Positions 1-9,903 are shown, counted from the first letter of the stretch. The stretch: 64,000 nucleotides of DNA from Dyella sp. EPa41 (GCF_016586165.1 NZ_BCPR01000013.1:1-64000); one strand, 5' to 3'. Program-made: numbers and translations. Notes: a model not told the origin generated them from the letters alone.

Positions 1-19
1 CCAAAACCTCCCCTATCTC

Positions 20-140
20 TGTAGGAGCGCACCCAGTGCGCGACCGCAGCGTGGCGATGTTCCTTTGCCTTCCAGTCGCGACCACCGTGAATCGAGGCAA
101 CCCTGCCAGCCCGCGGTCGCGCACAGGGTGCGCTCCTACA
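20..140. repeat. REP pair (inverted, GTAG-headed)
   Basis: Two copies of a 28-bp repeat face each other at 20-47 and 113-140, with one mismatch between the arms. Each begins TGTAGGAGC and contains the palindrome GCGCAC-CCA-GTGCGC (or the CTG centre variant) followed by GCGACCGC. A GTAG tetranucleotide ahead of a short imperfect palindrome is the usual architecture of REP elements mobilised by REP-associated tyrosine transposases (RAYTs). No transposase is in this window. Related copies occur near 593, 17371, 17426, 19230, 19272 and, degenerate, 60841. Confidence 0.7.
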
Positions 141-367
141 ACGAACTGCAGCCATCAGCGTCGCGACGCGATGTGCCGCTCCGCGGCACGAGCCTTCAAA
201 CGACCCCTGTGTGGCGGTGAGGGGTGGACGATCAGGCCCCGCAGGGGTGCCCGACAGGACGTCGGGCACTTTTCGTCCGGGCAGGAGCCCGGTCGAAAAG
301 CCCGGCCACCCCTCACGGACTGGCTGGGCGTAGCCCGGCCAGCGCCGCGCGGGGTGCCGTTCTCTTT

Positions 368-471
368 GGTTACTTTTCTTTACTTCGGGCATCCTGCCCT
401 CCGCCCTACGGGCCGGCTTCGCCGTTCGCACGCGCTCCTGCGCGTGCGTGAGCAAGCAAAGAAAAGTGACC
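368..471. repeat. Intergenic element with 14-bp inverted ends
   Basis: GGTTACTTTTCTTT (368-381) faces AAAGAAAAGTGACC (458-471), a 14-bp inverted repeat with one mismatch around about 76 bp of GC-rich DNA. The same kind of TTACTTTTCTTT / AAAGAAAAGTGACC pair is familiar from intergenic regions of Xanthomonadaceae genomes; that statement is from memory and not checked here. Short open frames across it look like by-products of GC-rich DNA rather than genes. Confidence 0.5.
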
Positions 472-592
472 CGGGCCGCGGCAGCGGCTCGGAAGCCCGC
501 CGCAGGCGAGCCCGATCGCGGAACCCGGCAACGACCGCATCAGAAATCTTCATGCACCGAAACGACGAACATGCAGACCGGCGCGAAAGGCC

Positions 593-617
593 GTCGCGCA
601 CAGGGTGCGCTCCTACA
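593..617 (-). repeat. Single REP half (GTAG family)
   Basis: A solitary reverse-oriented copy of the GTAG-headed REP, reading GTCGCGCACAGGGTGCGCTC and then CTACA on the plus strand. It closes the repeat-rich 780-bp gap ahead of tgt. I see no convincing gene in 1-770: the open frames there run through the REP sequences and match no family I recognise. Confidence 0.55.
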
Positions 618-737
618 GAGGGGCGCGGGAGCAAGGGGCGAGTTGTGAGGCGGGGTTGGCCGCGCACCCCAGCCCTATCGCTCCACGGCGACTACCTTCG
701 GGTTGCCCGGAGGGGAAGGAGAGCAGGCAGGCCCTGA

Positions 738-1910
<1,173 letters not shown>

Positions 1911-1945
1911 GGTCGGCCGGGCCAGTCTGCCGCGTCCTCCCTGCT

Positions 1946-2071
1946 CGTCATTCCGGCGCAGGCCGGAATCCAGCAGCCGGGTGGCCCGGTTATCGCGAGC
2001 CGCTATCCAGATAGGTTTTGGCGACAACCAACCCTGGCGGTCACTGGATTCCGGCCTGCGCCGGAATGACG
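1946..2071. repeat. Perfect 28-bp inverted repeat
   Basis: CGTCATTCCGGCGCAGGCCG (start of the arm at 1946-1973) is repeated exactly in reverse complement at 2044-2071, and each arm also has an internal dyad (TTCCGG...CCGGAA). The pair sits in the tgt-yajC gap and could fold into a very stable hairpin, acting as a terminator or mRNA stabiliser. Relatives occur at 21407-21486 and 60891-60918. The rest of the gap (2072-2190) shows nothing but GC-rich spacer. Confidence 0.65.
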
Positions 2072-2189
2072 GGTAGGGGGATCGAGGGAACCAACGCCCC
2101 CTCACCCCGGTCCCGCCCCTTGGAAACCGCCCATTCCGACGCCAGAACCTTCGGCGGGCGGGTCTTGTGACGCATGCAGGGCCCGGGGG

Positions 2190-2202
2190 CGCGTGGCATA
2201 AT
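2190..2202 (+). promoter_or_regulatory. Extended -10 promoter for yajC-secDF
   Basis: TGGCATAAT (2194-2202) is an extended -10 (TGn plus CATAAT) about 65 bp ahead of the yajC start. No strong -35 is present, which fits an extended -10 promoter. With the hairpin repeat between, it suggests yajC-secD-secF is transcribed independently of tgt. Confidence 0.4.
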
Positions 2203-2266
2203 CCACGATCTTTTATCAGGTTCCAGCGGAAATCCCTGTTGGAACCATAACTTGCGAGACAAGCTG

Positions 2267-2599
2267 ATGACTTTTCCGACGTCCTTCGTGATCGCCCAGG
2301 CCGCTCCGGCAGCCGGCGCACCGAACCCGATCATGACGTTCCTGCCGCTGATCCTGCTGTTCGTGGTCTTCTATTTCCTGATGATCCGCCCGCAGATGAA
2401 GCGCCAGAAGGAACACCGCAACATGGTCGCCGCGTTGTCCAAGGGCGACGAAGTGGTCACCAACGGCGGCATCGCCGGCAAGGTGGATGAAGTGGGTGAG
2501 AGCTTCATCACGGTCGAGATCGCACCGAACGTGAAGATCAAGCTGCAGAAGGGCGCCGTGCAGCAGGTACTGCCCAAGGGCACGCTGAAGTCGTCCTGA
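2267..2599 (+). CDS. yajC: Sec translocase accessory protein YajC
   Basis: YajC is a small inner-membrane protein that associates with SecD-SecF and the SecYEG holotranslocon. The 110-aa product has the family layout: a short periplasmic N-terminus rich in Ala/Pro, one membrane helix (about residues 20-41, ending LMIRPQMKRQKEH), then a cytoplasmic domain with GDEVVTNGGIAGKV. The frame is open further upstream, but MTFPTSFVIAQAAP at 2267 gives the normal family length; 2174 would add 31 unrelated residues. secD follows after 92 bp containing small GC-rich hairpins. Confidence 0.95.
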   Translation: MTFPTSFVIAQAAPAAGAPNPIMTFLPLILLFVVFYFLMIRPQMKRQKEHRNMVAALSKGDEVVTNGGIAGKVDEVGESFITVEIAPNVKIKLQKGAVQQVLPKGTLKSS

Positions 2600-2691
2600 G
2601 GGCGGCTTGCCGGAGTGGAGGGGCTCCGGCTTCAACGACGCATTGCTTGCCGCGGCCTGCCTCGCGCCGCGGCTTTTGACGGATTCAAGGC

Positions 2692-4563
2692 ATGAGTGAT
2701 TTTCCACGCTGGAAATACGCGCTGGTCGCCATCGTACTGGTGCTCGGCATTGTCTATGCGCTGCCCAACGTGTTCCTGCCGGTGCCTGCCGTGCAGATCA
2801 CGGCAAACCGCAACGGCACGGTCGACCAGGCGCTCGAGCAGAAGGTGTCCGATGCCCTGACGAAGGCGAACGTCGCCAATACCGGCATCGAGATCAAGGG
2901 CGACCATCTGGTGGCCAGTTTCGCCAACGCCGACGTGCAGAAGAGCGCGGCGGACGCGATCAAGGCGGTGCTGGGCGACGACTACACGGTCGCGTTCAAC
3001 CTCAAGTCCACCGTGCCGGGCTGGCTCAATGCGATCGGCGCCAAGTCGATGCCGCTGGGCCTGGACCTCCAGGGCGGCGTGCACTTCCTGATGCAGGTCG
3101 ACCAGAGCGACGTGGTCGACAAGCAGGAAACCCGCTATGCGGATGACATCCGCAGCCTGCTGCGCGAAAAGAACATCCGCTACGACTCGGTGACGCGCAA
3201 CAGCCAGCGTGGCCAGGGCGTGCTGGTGGTGCTGAAGTCCAATGAGGACCGCGCGACCGCTGCCAACATCATCGCCACCGAGTATCCCGACCTCACCGTG
3301 CAGGAAGGCAACGCCACCGGCGACCGCTATCCGCTCAACGCCACCGTGCGTCCGGACAAGCTGCGCGAGCTGTCGCTCAATACCATCCGCCAGAACCTTG
3401 GCACGCTGCGCAACCGCATCAATGCGCTGGGCGTGTCCGAACCGATCATCCAGCAGCAGGGCGACAGCCGCATCGTGGTCGAGCTGGCCGGCGTGCAGGA
3501 CACCGCCGAAGCCAAGAAGCTGATCGGCGCCACCGCCACGCTGGAATACCGCGCGGGCTACGGCACGCCGCAGCAGGCCATCGACGCGCAGCGCTCGGGC
3601 ATCGTTCCGCCGGATGCGCGCCTGTACAAGGGCCGCGAAGGCCAGCCGTACCTGCTCAGCAAGAACATCATCGTCACCGGCGACCAGCTGGTGGATGCCT
3701 CGTCCACCTTCGACCAGCAGAGCGGTTCGCCTGCCGTGTCGGTCACGCTCAACTCGGCCGGCGCCAAGAAGATGCTGGACTTCACCACCGGCAACGTCGG
3801 CAAGCCGATGGGCGTGGTGTACGTCGAGCGCGTGGTCGAGACCAAGGTGGTCGACGGCAAGGAAGTGCGCACGCCCAAGATCACCGAAGAGGTGATCAAC
3901 TACGCCACCATCAACGGCGTGTTCGGCAAGAACTTCCAGACCACCGGCCTGCGCAGCCCGAAGGAAGCCTCCGAGCTAGCCCTGCTGCTGAAGGGCGGTT
4001 CGCTGGCCGCGCCGATCGACATCGTCGAGGAGCGCGTGATCGGCCCCAGCCTCGGCCAGGACAACATCGCCAAGGGCCTGCGCGCCGTGACCCTGGGCCT
4101 CGCCCTGGTGCTGCTCGCCGCCGCCCTCTACTACAAGCTGTTCGGTCTCGTGGCCGACGTGGCGTTGTTCTTCAACCTGGTGATCCTGATCGCCGTGATG
4201 TCGGCGGTGGGCGTCACGCTCACCATGCCGGGCATCGCCGGTATCGTGCTTACGCTGGGCATGGCGATCGACGCGAACGTGCTGATCTGCGAACGCATAC
4301 GCGAAGAGTTGCGCAACGGCTCGACGCCGCACGCGGCGATCCGCGCCGGTTACGACAAGGCGTGGGCCACCATTCTCGACGCCAACGTCACGCACCTGAT
4401 CGCCGCACTGGCGCTGACCACGATGGGTTCCGGCTCGATCAAGGGCTTCGGCGTCACGCTGCTGATCGGCATCCTGACCTCGATGTTCACCTCGGTCACC
4501 GTGACCCACGCGATCACCGCGCTGATCCACGGTCATCGCAAGCTCAAGACGTTGTCGGTCTGA
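2692..4563 (+). CDS. secD: Protein translocase subunit SecD
   Basis: SecD, with SecF, uses the proton gradient to pull translocating proteins into the periplasm. The 623-aa protein starts with a membrane helix (WKYALVAIVLVLGIVYALP), followed by the large periplasmic P1 domain with MPLGLDLQGGVHFLMQVD, and ends with a block of membrane helices from about residue 460 that includes the conserved GMAIDANVLICERIREEL. It sits between yajC and secF, 16 bp before secF, as one transcription unit. Length and motifs are typical for gammaproteobacteria. Confidence 0.97.
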   Translation: MSDFPRWKYALVAIVLVLGIVYALPNVFLPVPAVQITANRNGTVDQALEQKVSDALTKANVANTGIEIKGDHLVASFANADVQKSAADAIKAVLGDDYTVAFNLKSTVPGWLNAIGAKSMPLGLDLQGGVHFLMQVDQSDVVDKQETRYADDIRSLLREKNIRYDSVTRNSQRGQGVLVVLKSNEDRATAANIIATEYPDLTVQEGNATGDRYPLNATVRPDKLRELSLNTIRQNLGTLRNRINALGVSEPIIQQQGDSRIVVELAGVQDTAEAKKLIGATATLEYRAGYGTPQQAIDAQRSGIVPPDARLYKGREGQPYLLSKNIIVTGDQLVDASSTFDQQSGSPAVSVTLNSAGAKKMLDFTTGNVGKPMGVVYVERVVETKVVDGKEVRTPKITEEVINYATINGVFGKNFQTTGLRSPKEASELALLLKGGSLAAPIDIVEERVIGPSLGQDNIAKGLRAVTLGLALVLLAAALYYKLFGLVADVALFFNLVILIAVMSAVGVTLTMPGIAGIVLTLGMAIDANVLICERIREELRNGSTPHAAIRAGYDKAWATILDANVTHLIAALALTTMGSGSIKGFGVTLLIGILTSMFTSVTVTHAITALIHGHRKLKTLSV

Positions 4564-4579
4564 AGAGGAACAATCAATC

Positions 4580-5545
4580 ATGGAAATCTTCAACCACAAC
4601 GCAAACGTGAACTTCCTCGGCATGAGGAAGTTCAGTGTCGGCCTCGCCATCCTCTTGATGGTGGCCTCCGTCGCGCTCATCGCGGTGAAGGGCCTCAACT
4701 ATGGCCTCGACTTCACCGGCGGCGTATCGCTGGTGATGGACTACGACCAGCCGGTGCAGGTCGGTGAAGTCCGCGACGCCCTCGAGAAGGGCGGCATGGA
4801 GCATGCCCTGGTGCAGAGCCTGGGCGGCACCAAGGAAATCTCCGTCCGCCTGCAGCCGAAGGACGACCCGAACTCGGGCGTGGCCAGCGGCGGCAAGGTC
4901 AACTTGGATAAGATCGCCGAGGACGTCACCAAGGTGCTGCAGGTGGCTCGCCCCGATGCCAAGCTCAAGAGCCGCGACTACGTGGGTTCCGCCGTGGGCG
5001 AGGAGCTGCGCAGCGACGGCATCGTGGCCGCCATCGTGGTGGTGCTGGGCATCGGCTTGTACCTGGGCATCCGCTTCGAATGGCGCTTCGCCGTCGCCGC
5101 CATCGTGACCGAGGCGCACGACGCACTGGTCACCGTGGGCATCTTCGCGCTGGTGCAGCGTGAGTTCGACCTGACGGTGCTGGCCTCGGTGCTGGCGGTG
5201 ATCGGCTACTCGATCAACGACAAGGTGGTGGTGTTCGACCGCGTGCGCGAACTGTTCCGCCTGGCCCGCAAGGCCGAGCCGGAAGAGATCCTCAACCGCT
5301 CGATCAACAACACGCTGTCGCGAACCATCATCACCGCGCTGTTCACCGGCATCACCATGGCCGCGCTGTATTTCTTTGGTGGCCCGGCGGTGCACGGCTT
5401 CGCCATCACCATGCTGATCGGCATCCTGGTCGGCACGCTGTCTTCGATCTTCGTGGCCAGCCCGATCCTGCTGTGGCTCGGCGTGTCCAAGCAGGACCTG
5501 ATGCCCAAGACCAAGGAGAACCCGGAGCTGGCGCGCCGGCCCTGA
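4580..5545 (+). CDS. secF: Protein translocase subunit SecF
   Basis: SecF is the partner of SecD in the RND-like Sec accessory complex. The 321-aa protein has an N-terminal helix (about residues 15-35), the GLDFTGGVSLVM motif, a small periplasmic domain, and five C-terminal helices with GYSINDKVVVFDRVRE and NNTLSRTIITALFT. An AGAGGA ribosome-binding site lies 10 bp ahead of the ATG. It is the last gene of yajC-secD-secF and is followed by a strong intrinsic terminator. Confidence 0.97.
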   Translation: MEIFNHNANVNFLGMRKFSVGLAILLMVASVALIAVKGLNYGLDFTGGVSLVMDYDQPVQVGEVRDALEKGGMEHALVQSLGGTKEISVRLQPKDDPNSGVASGGKVNLDKIAEDVTKVLQVARPDAKLKSRDYVGSAVGEELRSDGIVAAIVVVLGIGLYLGIRFEWRFAVAAIVTEAHDALVTVGIFALVQREFDLTVLASVLAVIGYSINDKVVVFDRVRELFRLARKAEPEEILNRSINNTLSRTIITALFTGITMAALYFFGGPAVHGFAITMLIGILVGTLSSIFVASPILLWLGVSKQDLMPKTKENPELARRP

Positions 5546-5575
5546 GGTTTCGCCCTTGGCAACATGCTGAGCAGA

Positions 5576-5606
5576 ACGGCCCGGAAATCCCGGGCCGTTT
5601 TTTTTG
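5576..5606 (+). terminator. Intrinsic terminator after secF
   Basis: A perfect 9-bp stem ACGGCCCGG/CCGGGCCGT (5576-5584 with 5590-5598) is followed directly by eight T residues. It lies 30 bp past the secF stop codon. 5607-5780 shows no gene. Confidence 0.9.
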
Positions 5607-5784
5607 CCGGTCGCTCGCTCCGCCGGCGCGTCTCAACGCCCTCGCAGCGTGACGTACAGCGAATCGATGGGCCTCGCCAGGGTGCCCCGCAGGACTCCGG
5701 TCGCGGGCTCAGGGGCGCTCGTACGAGCGGGTCTGGCGTCTGGAAATCCGACCAGGCCGATAGGATTTGCCTGACAAGCCGCAT

Positions 5785-5846
5785 CGTAAGAAATTGACGA
5801 TTATTCTTACGGAAAGTTGACAAATCGTAAGAAAACGCTCTACCTT
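5785..5846 (+). promoter_or_regulatory. Promoter and CGTAAGAA dyads, first TonB receptor
   Basis: TTGACA (5817-5822) and TACCTT (5841-5846), 18 bp apart, form a sigma-70-type promoter. The octamer CGTAAGAA occurs at 5785-5792 and 5826-5833, and its complement TTCTTACG at 5804-5811. Two overlapping perfect dyads result: one upstream of the -35 (11-bp spacer) and one flanking it (14-bp spacer). A further direct copy is at 5899-5906. The same promoter and flanking dyad precede the second receptor gene (10183-10223). The dyad is a likely operator for an unknown regulator; its position over the -35 suggests repression. Confidence 0.6.
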
Positions 5847-5930
5847 CACGATTCCCTCATCCCGGCGACAGTCCTGAGTCAGCCCATCCAAGGCCTGGCG
5901 TAAGAAATCGTTCGCCGCACCGGAGGGAAC

Positions 5931-6049
5931 GGGGGTGGTTCGGCAGGGGGAGCCTGTCAGATCCGCACTAGAAGACAGCTAACTCCGATCGTCCCAAGGA
6001 CGAGCGGCAGGTTTCTTTTGCCCACGCATGGGCTGTTGGGGAGATCCAG
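5931..6049 (+). promoter_or_regulatory. Conserved 5' leader of first TonB receptor
   Basis: About 120 nt upstream of the start codon are shared with the leader of the second receptor (10304-10430). Shared blocks are GCAGGGGGAGCCTG, a CGTCC-CAA-GGACG hairpin (5990-6002), GGCAGGTTTCTTTTGCCC and a final GGGGAGATCCA ribosome-binding region. Compensating sequence in the hairpin loop and conservation outside codons suggest a structured leader. No known riboswitch class was recognised. Confidence 0.45.
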
Positions 6050-9000
6050 ATGAGTTTTAGTTCGTTGAACAGGGCCGTTCTGCTGCGTCGTTCGACGCTT
6101 GCCGCCGCGCTGACCATGAGCCTGGCGGGCGTGGCCTTCGCCCAGTCCACCACCGGTACCATCTTCGGCCAGGCGGAAGCCGGCGAGACGGTGACCGTTT
6201 CCGGCACCACCGGTGTCACCCGTTCGGCCACCGTGGACCAGTCGGGCCGCTACCGCATCAGCAACCTGCCGCTGGGTACCTATTCGGTCACGCTGCAGAA
6301 GGACGGCGCTACGGTCGACAGCCGCAAGGATGTCGCCATCACGGTGAACGCGGGTACCGAAGTATCGTTTGCCTCGGCCGCCAATGCGCAGGCACTTTCC
6401 TCGGTCACGGTGACGGCCAATGCGCTGCCGGCCATCGACGTGTCGTCGGTGGATTCGCGCACCGTAATCACCTCGCAGGACCTCGAGCGCCTGCCGCTCG
6501 GCCGCAGCGCCGAAGCGATCGCGCTGCTCGCTCCGGGCGTGGTGCAGGGCAGCAGCTATTTCAGCGGCCAGACGGCTGGCTCGTCGGTGGTGTCCTTCGG
6601 CGGCTCGTCGGTCAGCGAGAACGCCTACTACGTCAACGGCTACAACTCGAGTGACCCGCTGAAGAACCTGGGCGGCGTCGGCATGCCGTACGGCGCGATC
6701 GACCAGCAGGAAATCTACACCGGCGGCTACAGCGCCATGTACGGCCGTTCCGACGGCGGCGTGATCAGCCAGGTCGGCAAGCGCGGTACCAACGAATGGC
6801 ACTTCGGTGGCCAGGTGCTGTGGGCGCCGAAGTTCCTCGCGGAAGATCCCAAGAGCATCTACTACCCGAACGAGCAGCTGCCGGCGGGCTACGGTTACAC
6901 CAACAAGAACCTGCCGGGCACGCTGTACCGCTCGCGCAAGGACAACGTGAAGTGGAACCGCACCTATGACGCCTACGTCGGCGGCCCGCTGATCAAGGAC
7001 AAGCTGTACTTCTTCGTGGCGGCGGAAGCCGAGCGCCAGGAAGGCAAGTCGACCTCCACGTCGTCGGCAGCCGTGCCCGCGAACACCTACTACAAGTACG
7101 ACATTCCGAAGTACTACGCCAAGCTCGATTGGAACATCAACGACAGCAACATCCTCGAGCTGACGGGCATCTCCAGCAAGACCGAGTACAGCGGCGACCT
7201 CTACAAGTACGACTACAAGACCGGCGTCGAGGGCGGCTTTGCCGGCCATGACACGTCGACCAAGACCGGTTCGGACATCTATGTCGGCAAGTACACCAGC
7301 TACATCACCGACGACCTGACGTTCACCGCGACCTACGGCCAGAACCGCGCGATCGATTATTCGAACACGCCGGGCCTGACCACCACCCAGACCTACCTGA
7401 GTGGCGTGACCAACCAGGATCCGACCCTCACCGGCGGCACCCCGATCCGCAACTCGAACTCGGTGCTGTACGTGAAGGACCCGGGCGCGAAGAACAAGAC
7501 CCATGGCCTGCGCCTCGACCTCGAGTACAAGCTGGGTGATCACCTGTTGTCCGGCGGTATCGACAACATGCACTACAAGGCGATCAACGAAGGCCAGCAG
7601 GTGAGCGGCCCGGGTTACGCCTGGATCTATTACAAGGCGGCTGCCGGCAAGGAAAACGTGCCGATCCAGCCTGCCTTTGGCGTCGGTGCGCCGGGCGGCC
7701 GCGGTTACTACGCCGCGCGCTACATCTTCCAGACCACCACCAGCATGGCGGTGGACCAGAAGGCCCAGTACCTGGAAGACACCTGGCAGATTAACGACCG
7801 CTGGATGGTCAAGCTGGGCCTGCGCAACGACCAGTTCACCAACTACAACAGCGCCGCGCAGAAGTACGTCGACCAGAAGGACCAGTGGGCGCCGCGTCTG
7901 GGCTTCAGCTGGGACGTGTTCGGCGACTCCACCTTCAAGGTGTTCGGCAACCTCGGCCGCTACTACCTCGCGCTGCCCAACAGCGTGGCGATCCGCGGCG
8001 CCTCGGCGTCGACCTTCACCTATGAGTACTTCACCTACAGCGGCATCGACGCGAACGGCGCACCGACCGGCCTGAAGGCCATGGGCCCGGGCCCGGTGTC
8101 GACCAACGGCGAGTACGGCGTTGCGCCGGATCCCAAGTCGGTCGCCGCGTCGAACCTGAAGTCGCAGTATCAGGACGAAGCCATCCTCGGCTTCAACAAG
8201 ATGCTCGGCACGAACTGGGTGGCCGGCGCCAAGGTGACGCTGCGCAAGCTGCAGACCTCGATCGACGACGTGTGCGACCCGGATGCGCTTGAAGCAAAGG
8301 TGATCAAGAGCGGCATCGATCCGGACAGCGTCGTCATCCCCGACGGCTGCCTGATCTTCAACCCGGGCGAGAACAACACCTTCCTGCTGAAGAACGCCAA
8401 CGGCAGCGGCTACTCCAAGGTCAGCATGTCGACCAGCGACTGGGGCTTCTCCACCGGCGCCAAGCGCAAGTACTACGCCCTGGACCTGTTCGTGGAGCAT
8501 CCGTTCGACGGCACCTGGATGGGCCGCGTCGACTACACCTTCTCGCGCAGCTACGGCAACACGGAAGGCCAGGTGCTCTCCACCATCGGCCAGGACGACG
8601 TGTCCAAGACGCAGGACTGGGATACCCCGGCACTGATGGTCAACAGCAACGGCGTGCTCTCGAACGACCGCACCCACCAGCTGAAGGCGTACGGCTCGTA
8701 CCAGATCTCGCCGGAATGGATGGTCTCCGGCGCGGTTCGCATCATGTCCGGCGCACCCAAGGCTTGCCTGGGCTATTACGGCACCAACGAAAGCGATCCG
8801 TCGGGCTACAAGTCCAAGTACCGCTGGTGCGCAGGCGAGCCGACCAACTTGGGTAGCAACGGCCGTCTGCCGTGGACCAAGTTCCTGGACCTGGGCGTGA
8901 CCTACCGTCCGTCGTTCGCGGACCAGAAGCTGGCGTTCAACTTCAACGTGTTCAACGTGTTGAACGAGCGCAAGCCGACCGTGCTCGACGCAACCTACGA

Positions 9001-9094
9001 GTCGGGTCGTTACACCGTGTCGAACACCTACGGCGCCGCCCTGTACCAGACCACGCCGCGTTACGGTCGTTTCTCGGTCACGTACGACTTCTAA
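6050..9094 (+). CDS. Oar-like TonB-dependent outer-membrane receptor
   Basis: This 1014-aa protein is an outer-membrane beta-barrel transporter or receptor energised by TonB. A signal peptide (about residues 1-31, ending AGVAFAQ) is followed by a carboxypeptidase-regulatory-like beta-sandwich (about 32-110, GYRYRISNLPLGTYSVTL-type core), a plug domain (about 115-240, with SQDLERLPLGRSAEAIALL and YGRSDGGVISQVGKRGTN) and a long barrel ending in FSVTYDF with terminal Phe. The N-terminal sandwich places it in the Oar-like group. The substrate is not evident; xanthomonad relatives are often tied to peptide or complex-polymer uptake. It is a close paralogue of the gene at 10431, with shared promoter and leader. 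Confidence 0.93.
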   Translation: MSFSSLNRAVLLRRSTLAAALTMSLAGVAFAQSTTGTIFGQAEAGETVTVSGTTGVTRSATVDQSGRYRISNLPLGTYSVTLQKDGATVDSRKDVAITVNAGTEVSFASAANAQALSSVTVTANALPAIDVSSVDSRTVITSQDLERLPLGRSAEAIALLAPGVVQGSSYFSGQTAGSSVVSFGGSSVSENAYYVNGYNSSDPLKNLGGVGMPYGAIDQQEIYTGGYSAMYGRSDGGVISQVGKRGTNEWHFGGQVLWAPKFLAEDPKSIYYPNEQLPAGYGYTNKNLPGTLYRSRKDNVKWNRTYDAYVGGPLIKDKLYFFVAAEAERQEGKSTSTSSAAVPANTYYKYDIPKYYAKLDWNINDSNILELTGISSKTEYSGDLYKYDYKTGVEGGFAGHDTSTKTGSDIYVGKYTSYITDDLTFTATYGQNRAIDYSNTPGLTTTQTYLSGVTNQDPTLTGGTPIRNSNSVLYVKDPGAKNKTHGLRLDLEYKLGDHLLSGGIDNMHYKAINEGQQVSGPGYAWIYYKAAAGKENVPIQPAFGVGAPGGRGYYAARYIFQTTTSMAVDQKAQYLEDTWQINDRWMVKLGLRNDQFTNYNSAAQKYVDQKDQWAPRLGFSWDVFGDSTFKVFGNLGRYYLALPNSVAIRGASASTFTYEYFTYSGIDANGAPTGLKAMGPGPVSTNGEYGVAPDPKSVAASNLKSQYQDEAILGFNKMLGTNWVAGAKVTLRKLQTSIDDVCDPDALEAKVIKSGIDPDSVVIPDGCLIFNPGENNTFLLKNANGSGYSKVSMSTSDWGFSTGAKRKYYALDLFVEHPFDGTWMGRVDYTFSRSYGNTEGQVLSTIGQDDVSKTQDWDTPALMVNSNGVLSNDRTHQLKAYGSYQISPEWMVSGAVRIMSGAPKACLGYYGTNESDPSGYKSKYRWCAGEPTNLGSNGRLPWTKFLDLGVTYRPSFADQKLAFNFNVFNVLNERKPTVLDATYESGRYTVSNTYGAALYQTTPRYGRFSVTYDF

Positions 9095-9192
9095 GCAAGC
9101 ACTCGGGCTCACCCGGCCTGGCCACGCGGTTGCCTTGCGGCGCCGCGTGGTGGTCGAGACACAAGAAAGTCACAACGGAATCTTCTTCCCGG

Positions 9193-9220
9193 GCCGCCAG
9201 TGATCCTGGCGGCTTTTTTT
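9193..9220 (+). terminator. Intrinsic terminator after first TonB receptor
   Basis: GCCGCCAG (9193-9200) pairs perfectly with CTGGCGGC (9206-9213), followed by seven T residues, about 100 bp after the receptor stop codon. Confidence 0.88.
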
Positions 9221-9366
9221 CGTCTGTTGCCAGTACGGTTGCAAGATTGGGCTGCCCGCTCATGGATTGATATCACCCGGGAGTGGGCTAGAACTCCGTG
9301 CTGCTCAGTCACGGAAAATGTCGCCTGGTTAGTCAAATTTTTTACGGGCAACTACAAAAAACAAAG

Positions 9367-9399
9367 AAAAGGGCTTGCATCGCTGCAAGCCCTTTTTTC
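9367..9399. terminator. Bidirectional terminator hairpin
   Basis: A 13-bp perfect stem AAAAGGGCTTGCA/TGCAAGCCCTTTT (9367-9379 with 9384-9396) has a TCGC loop and T-rich sequence on both strands. It lies just downstream, on the minus strand, of the tRNA-like relic and the small secreted-protein gene, and could terminate transcription coming from them. Confidence 0.75.
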
Positions 9400-9400
9400 T

Positions 9401-9510
9401 GGGAGAGGGTGGGATTTGGACCTGCATACGTTTACGCGTACGCCCCGGTTTCAATTAGGCGAACTAGAACCGTATCGTGTTGAACGCTGCGGGAGTCTTA
9501 ACCCTGCTCC
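9401..9510 (-). pseudogene. Decayed tRNA-Ser-like sequence
   Basis: Read on the minus strand, this stretch resembles a degraded class II tRNA. It contains a GTTAAGAC D-arm-like piece, a GTTCAACAC piece, CGGTT...AACCG as an anticodon-stem-like pair, a TACGCGTAAACGTATG long variable arm (a good hairpin), GGTCCAAATCCC as a T-arm-like element with one changed T-loop base, and a CTCTCCC acceptor-like end before a strong terminator. The acceptor 5' strand and normal arm lengths are missing, so it cannot be a working tRNA. It could be an old tRNA-Ser copy or the trace of an integration site. Confidence is low because the match is by eye. Confidence 0.3.
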
Positions 9511-9522
9511 GTATCGAGTTTC

Positions 9523-9903
9523 TCAAAGGCCACTGCCAGGTTCATAGATCCAACCTGTTCCCGGAATCTGCTGCGGCCCCGTGGTCGGGCAACGGCTGAA
9601 GTCACACGCCTGTTCGATGGATATATTCGGCGGCAACACGTAGTTAAGGACGGGACCGTAGACATCGTTCTCGGTGGGAAATCCTGAGGGACATGAATAC
9701 TGCAGGACTGCCTTGTACTGCGATGAAACGTTACCAGCATGCACGATGTTCCCGAGGCAGTAGGAAATCTGCTGACCTACCGGAATTCCGTTTATGTCGT
9801 AGAAAATAACCGAGCCTGCGTACTTCGGTGCCGCATGCGCTTGAAATGCGCCAGCGGACATGACTAGGGCTCCAACGAACAGCGCTGACATCTTCCGATT
9901 CAT
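9523..9903 (-). CDS. Small secreted protein, DUF6289-like
   Basis: A 126-aa product with a clear signal peptide (MNRKMSALFVGALVMSAGAF, cleavage near AHA-AP) and a short mature domain with VIFYDINGIPVGQQISYCLG and several cysteines. The mature part recalls DUF6289, small exported proteins common in Xanthomonadales, but that is recognition by eye. The start at 9903 is preceded by GGGAG; the frame stays open to 10050 but those extra 49 residues would bury the signal peptide. Base composition is clearly lower in GC than the neighbours, and it lies next to the tRNA-like relic between two duplicated receptor genes, suggesting acquired DNA. Function unknown. Confidence 0.65.
   Translation of the reverse strand: MNRKMSALFVGALVMSAGAFQAHAAPKYAGSVIFYDINGIPVGQQISYCLGNIVHAGNVSSQYKAVLQYSCPSGFPTENDVYGPVLNYVLPPNISIEQACDFSRCPTTGPQQIPGTGWIYEPGSGL

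Noticed and set aside
36-737. Plus-strand 233-codon open frame in the left gap
   Set aside because: It reads through REP copies and the inverted-repeat element, with low-complexity arginine-rich product and no ribosome-binding site.
5957-9112. Minus-strand open frame of about 1050 codons opposite the first TonB receptor
   Set aside because: Mirror frame of a high-GC gene; the plus-strand product has a signal peptide, TonB receptor domains and a ribosome-binding site, and the minus-strand product matches no family.
9400-9520. A functional tRNA-Ser or tmRNA 3' end on the minus strand
   Set aside because: Arms do not pair fully, the acceptor 5' strand is missing and the T-loop is altered, so it was recorded only as a relic with low confidence.
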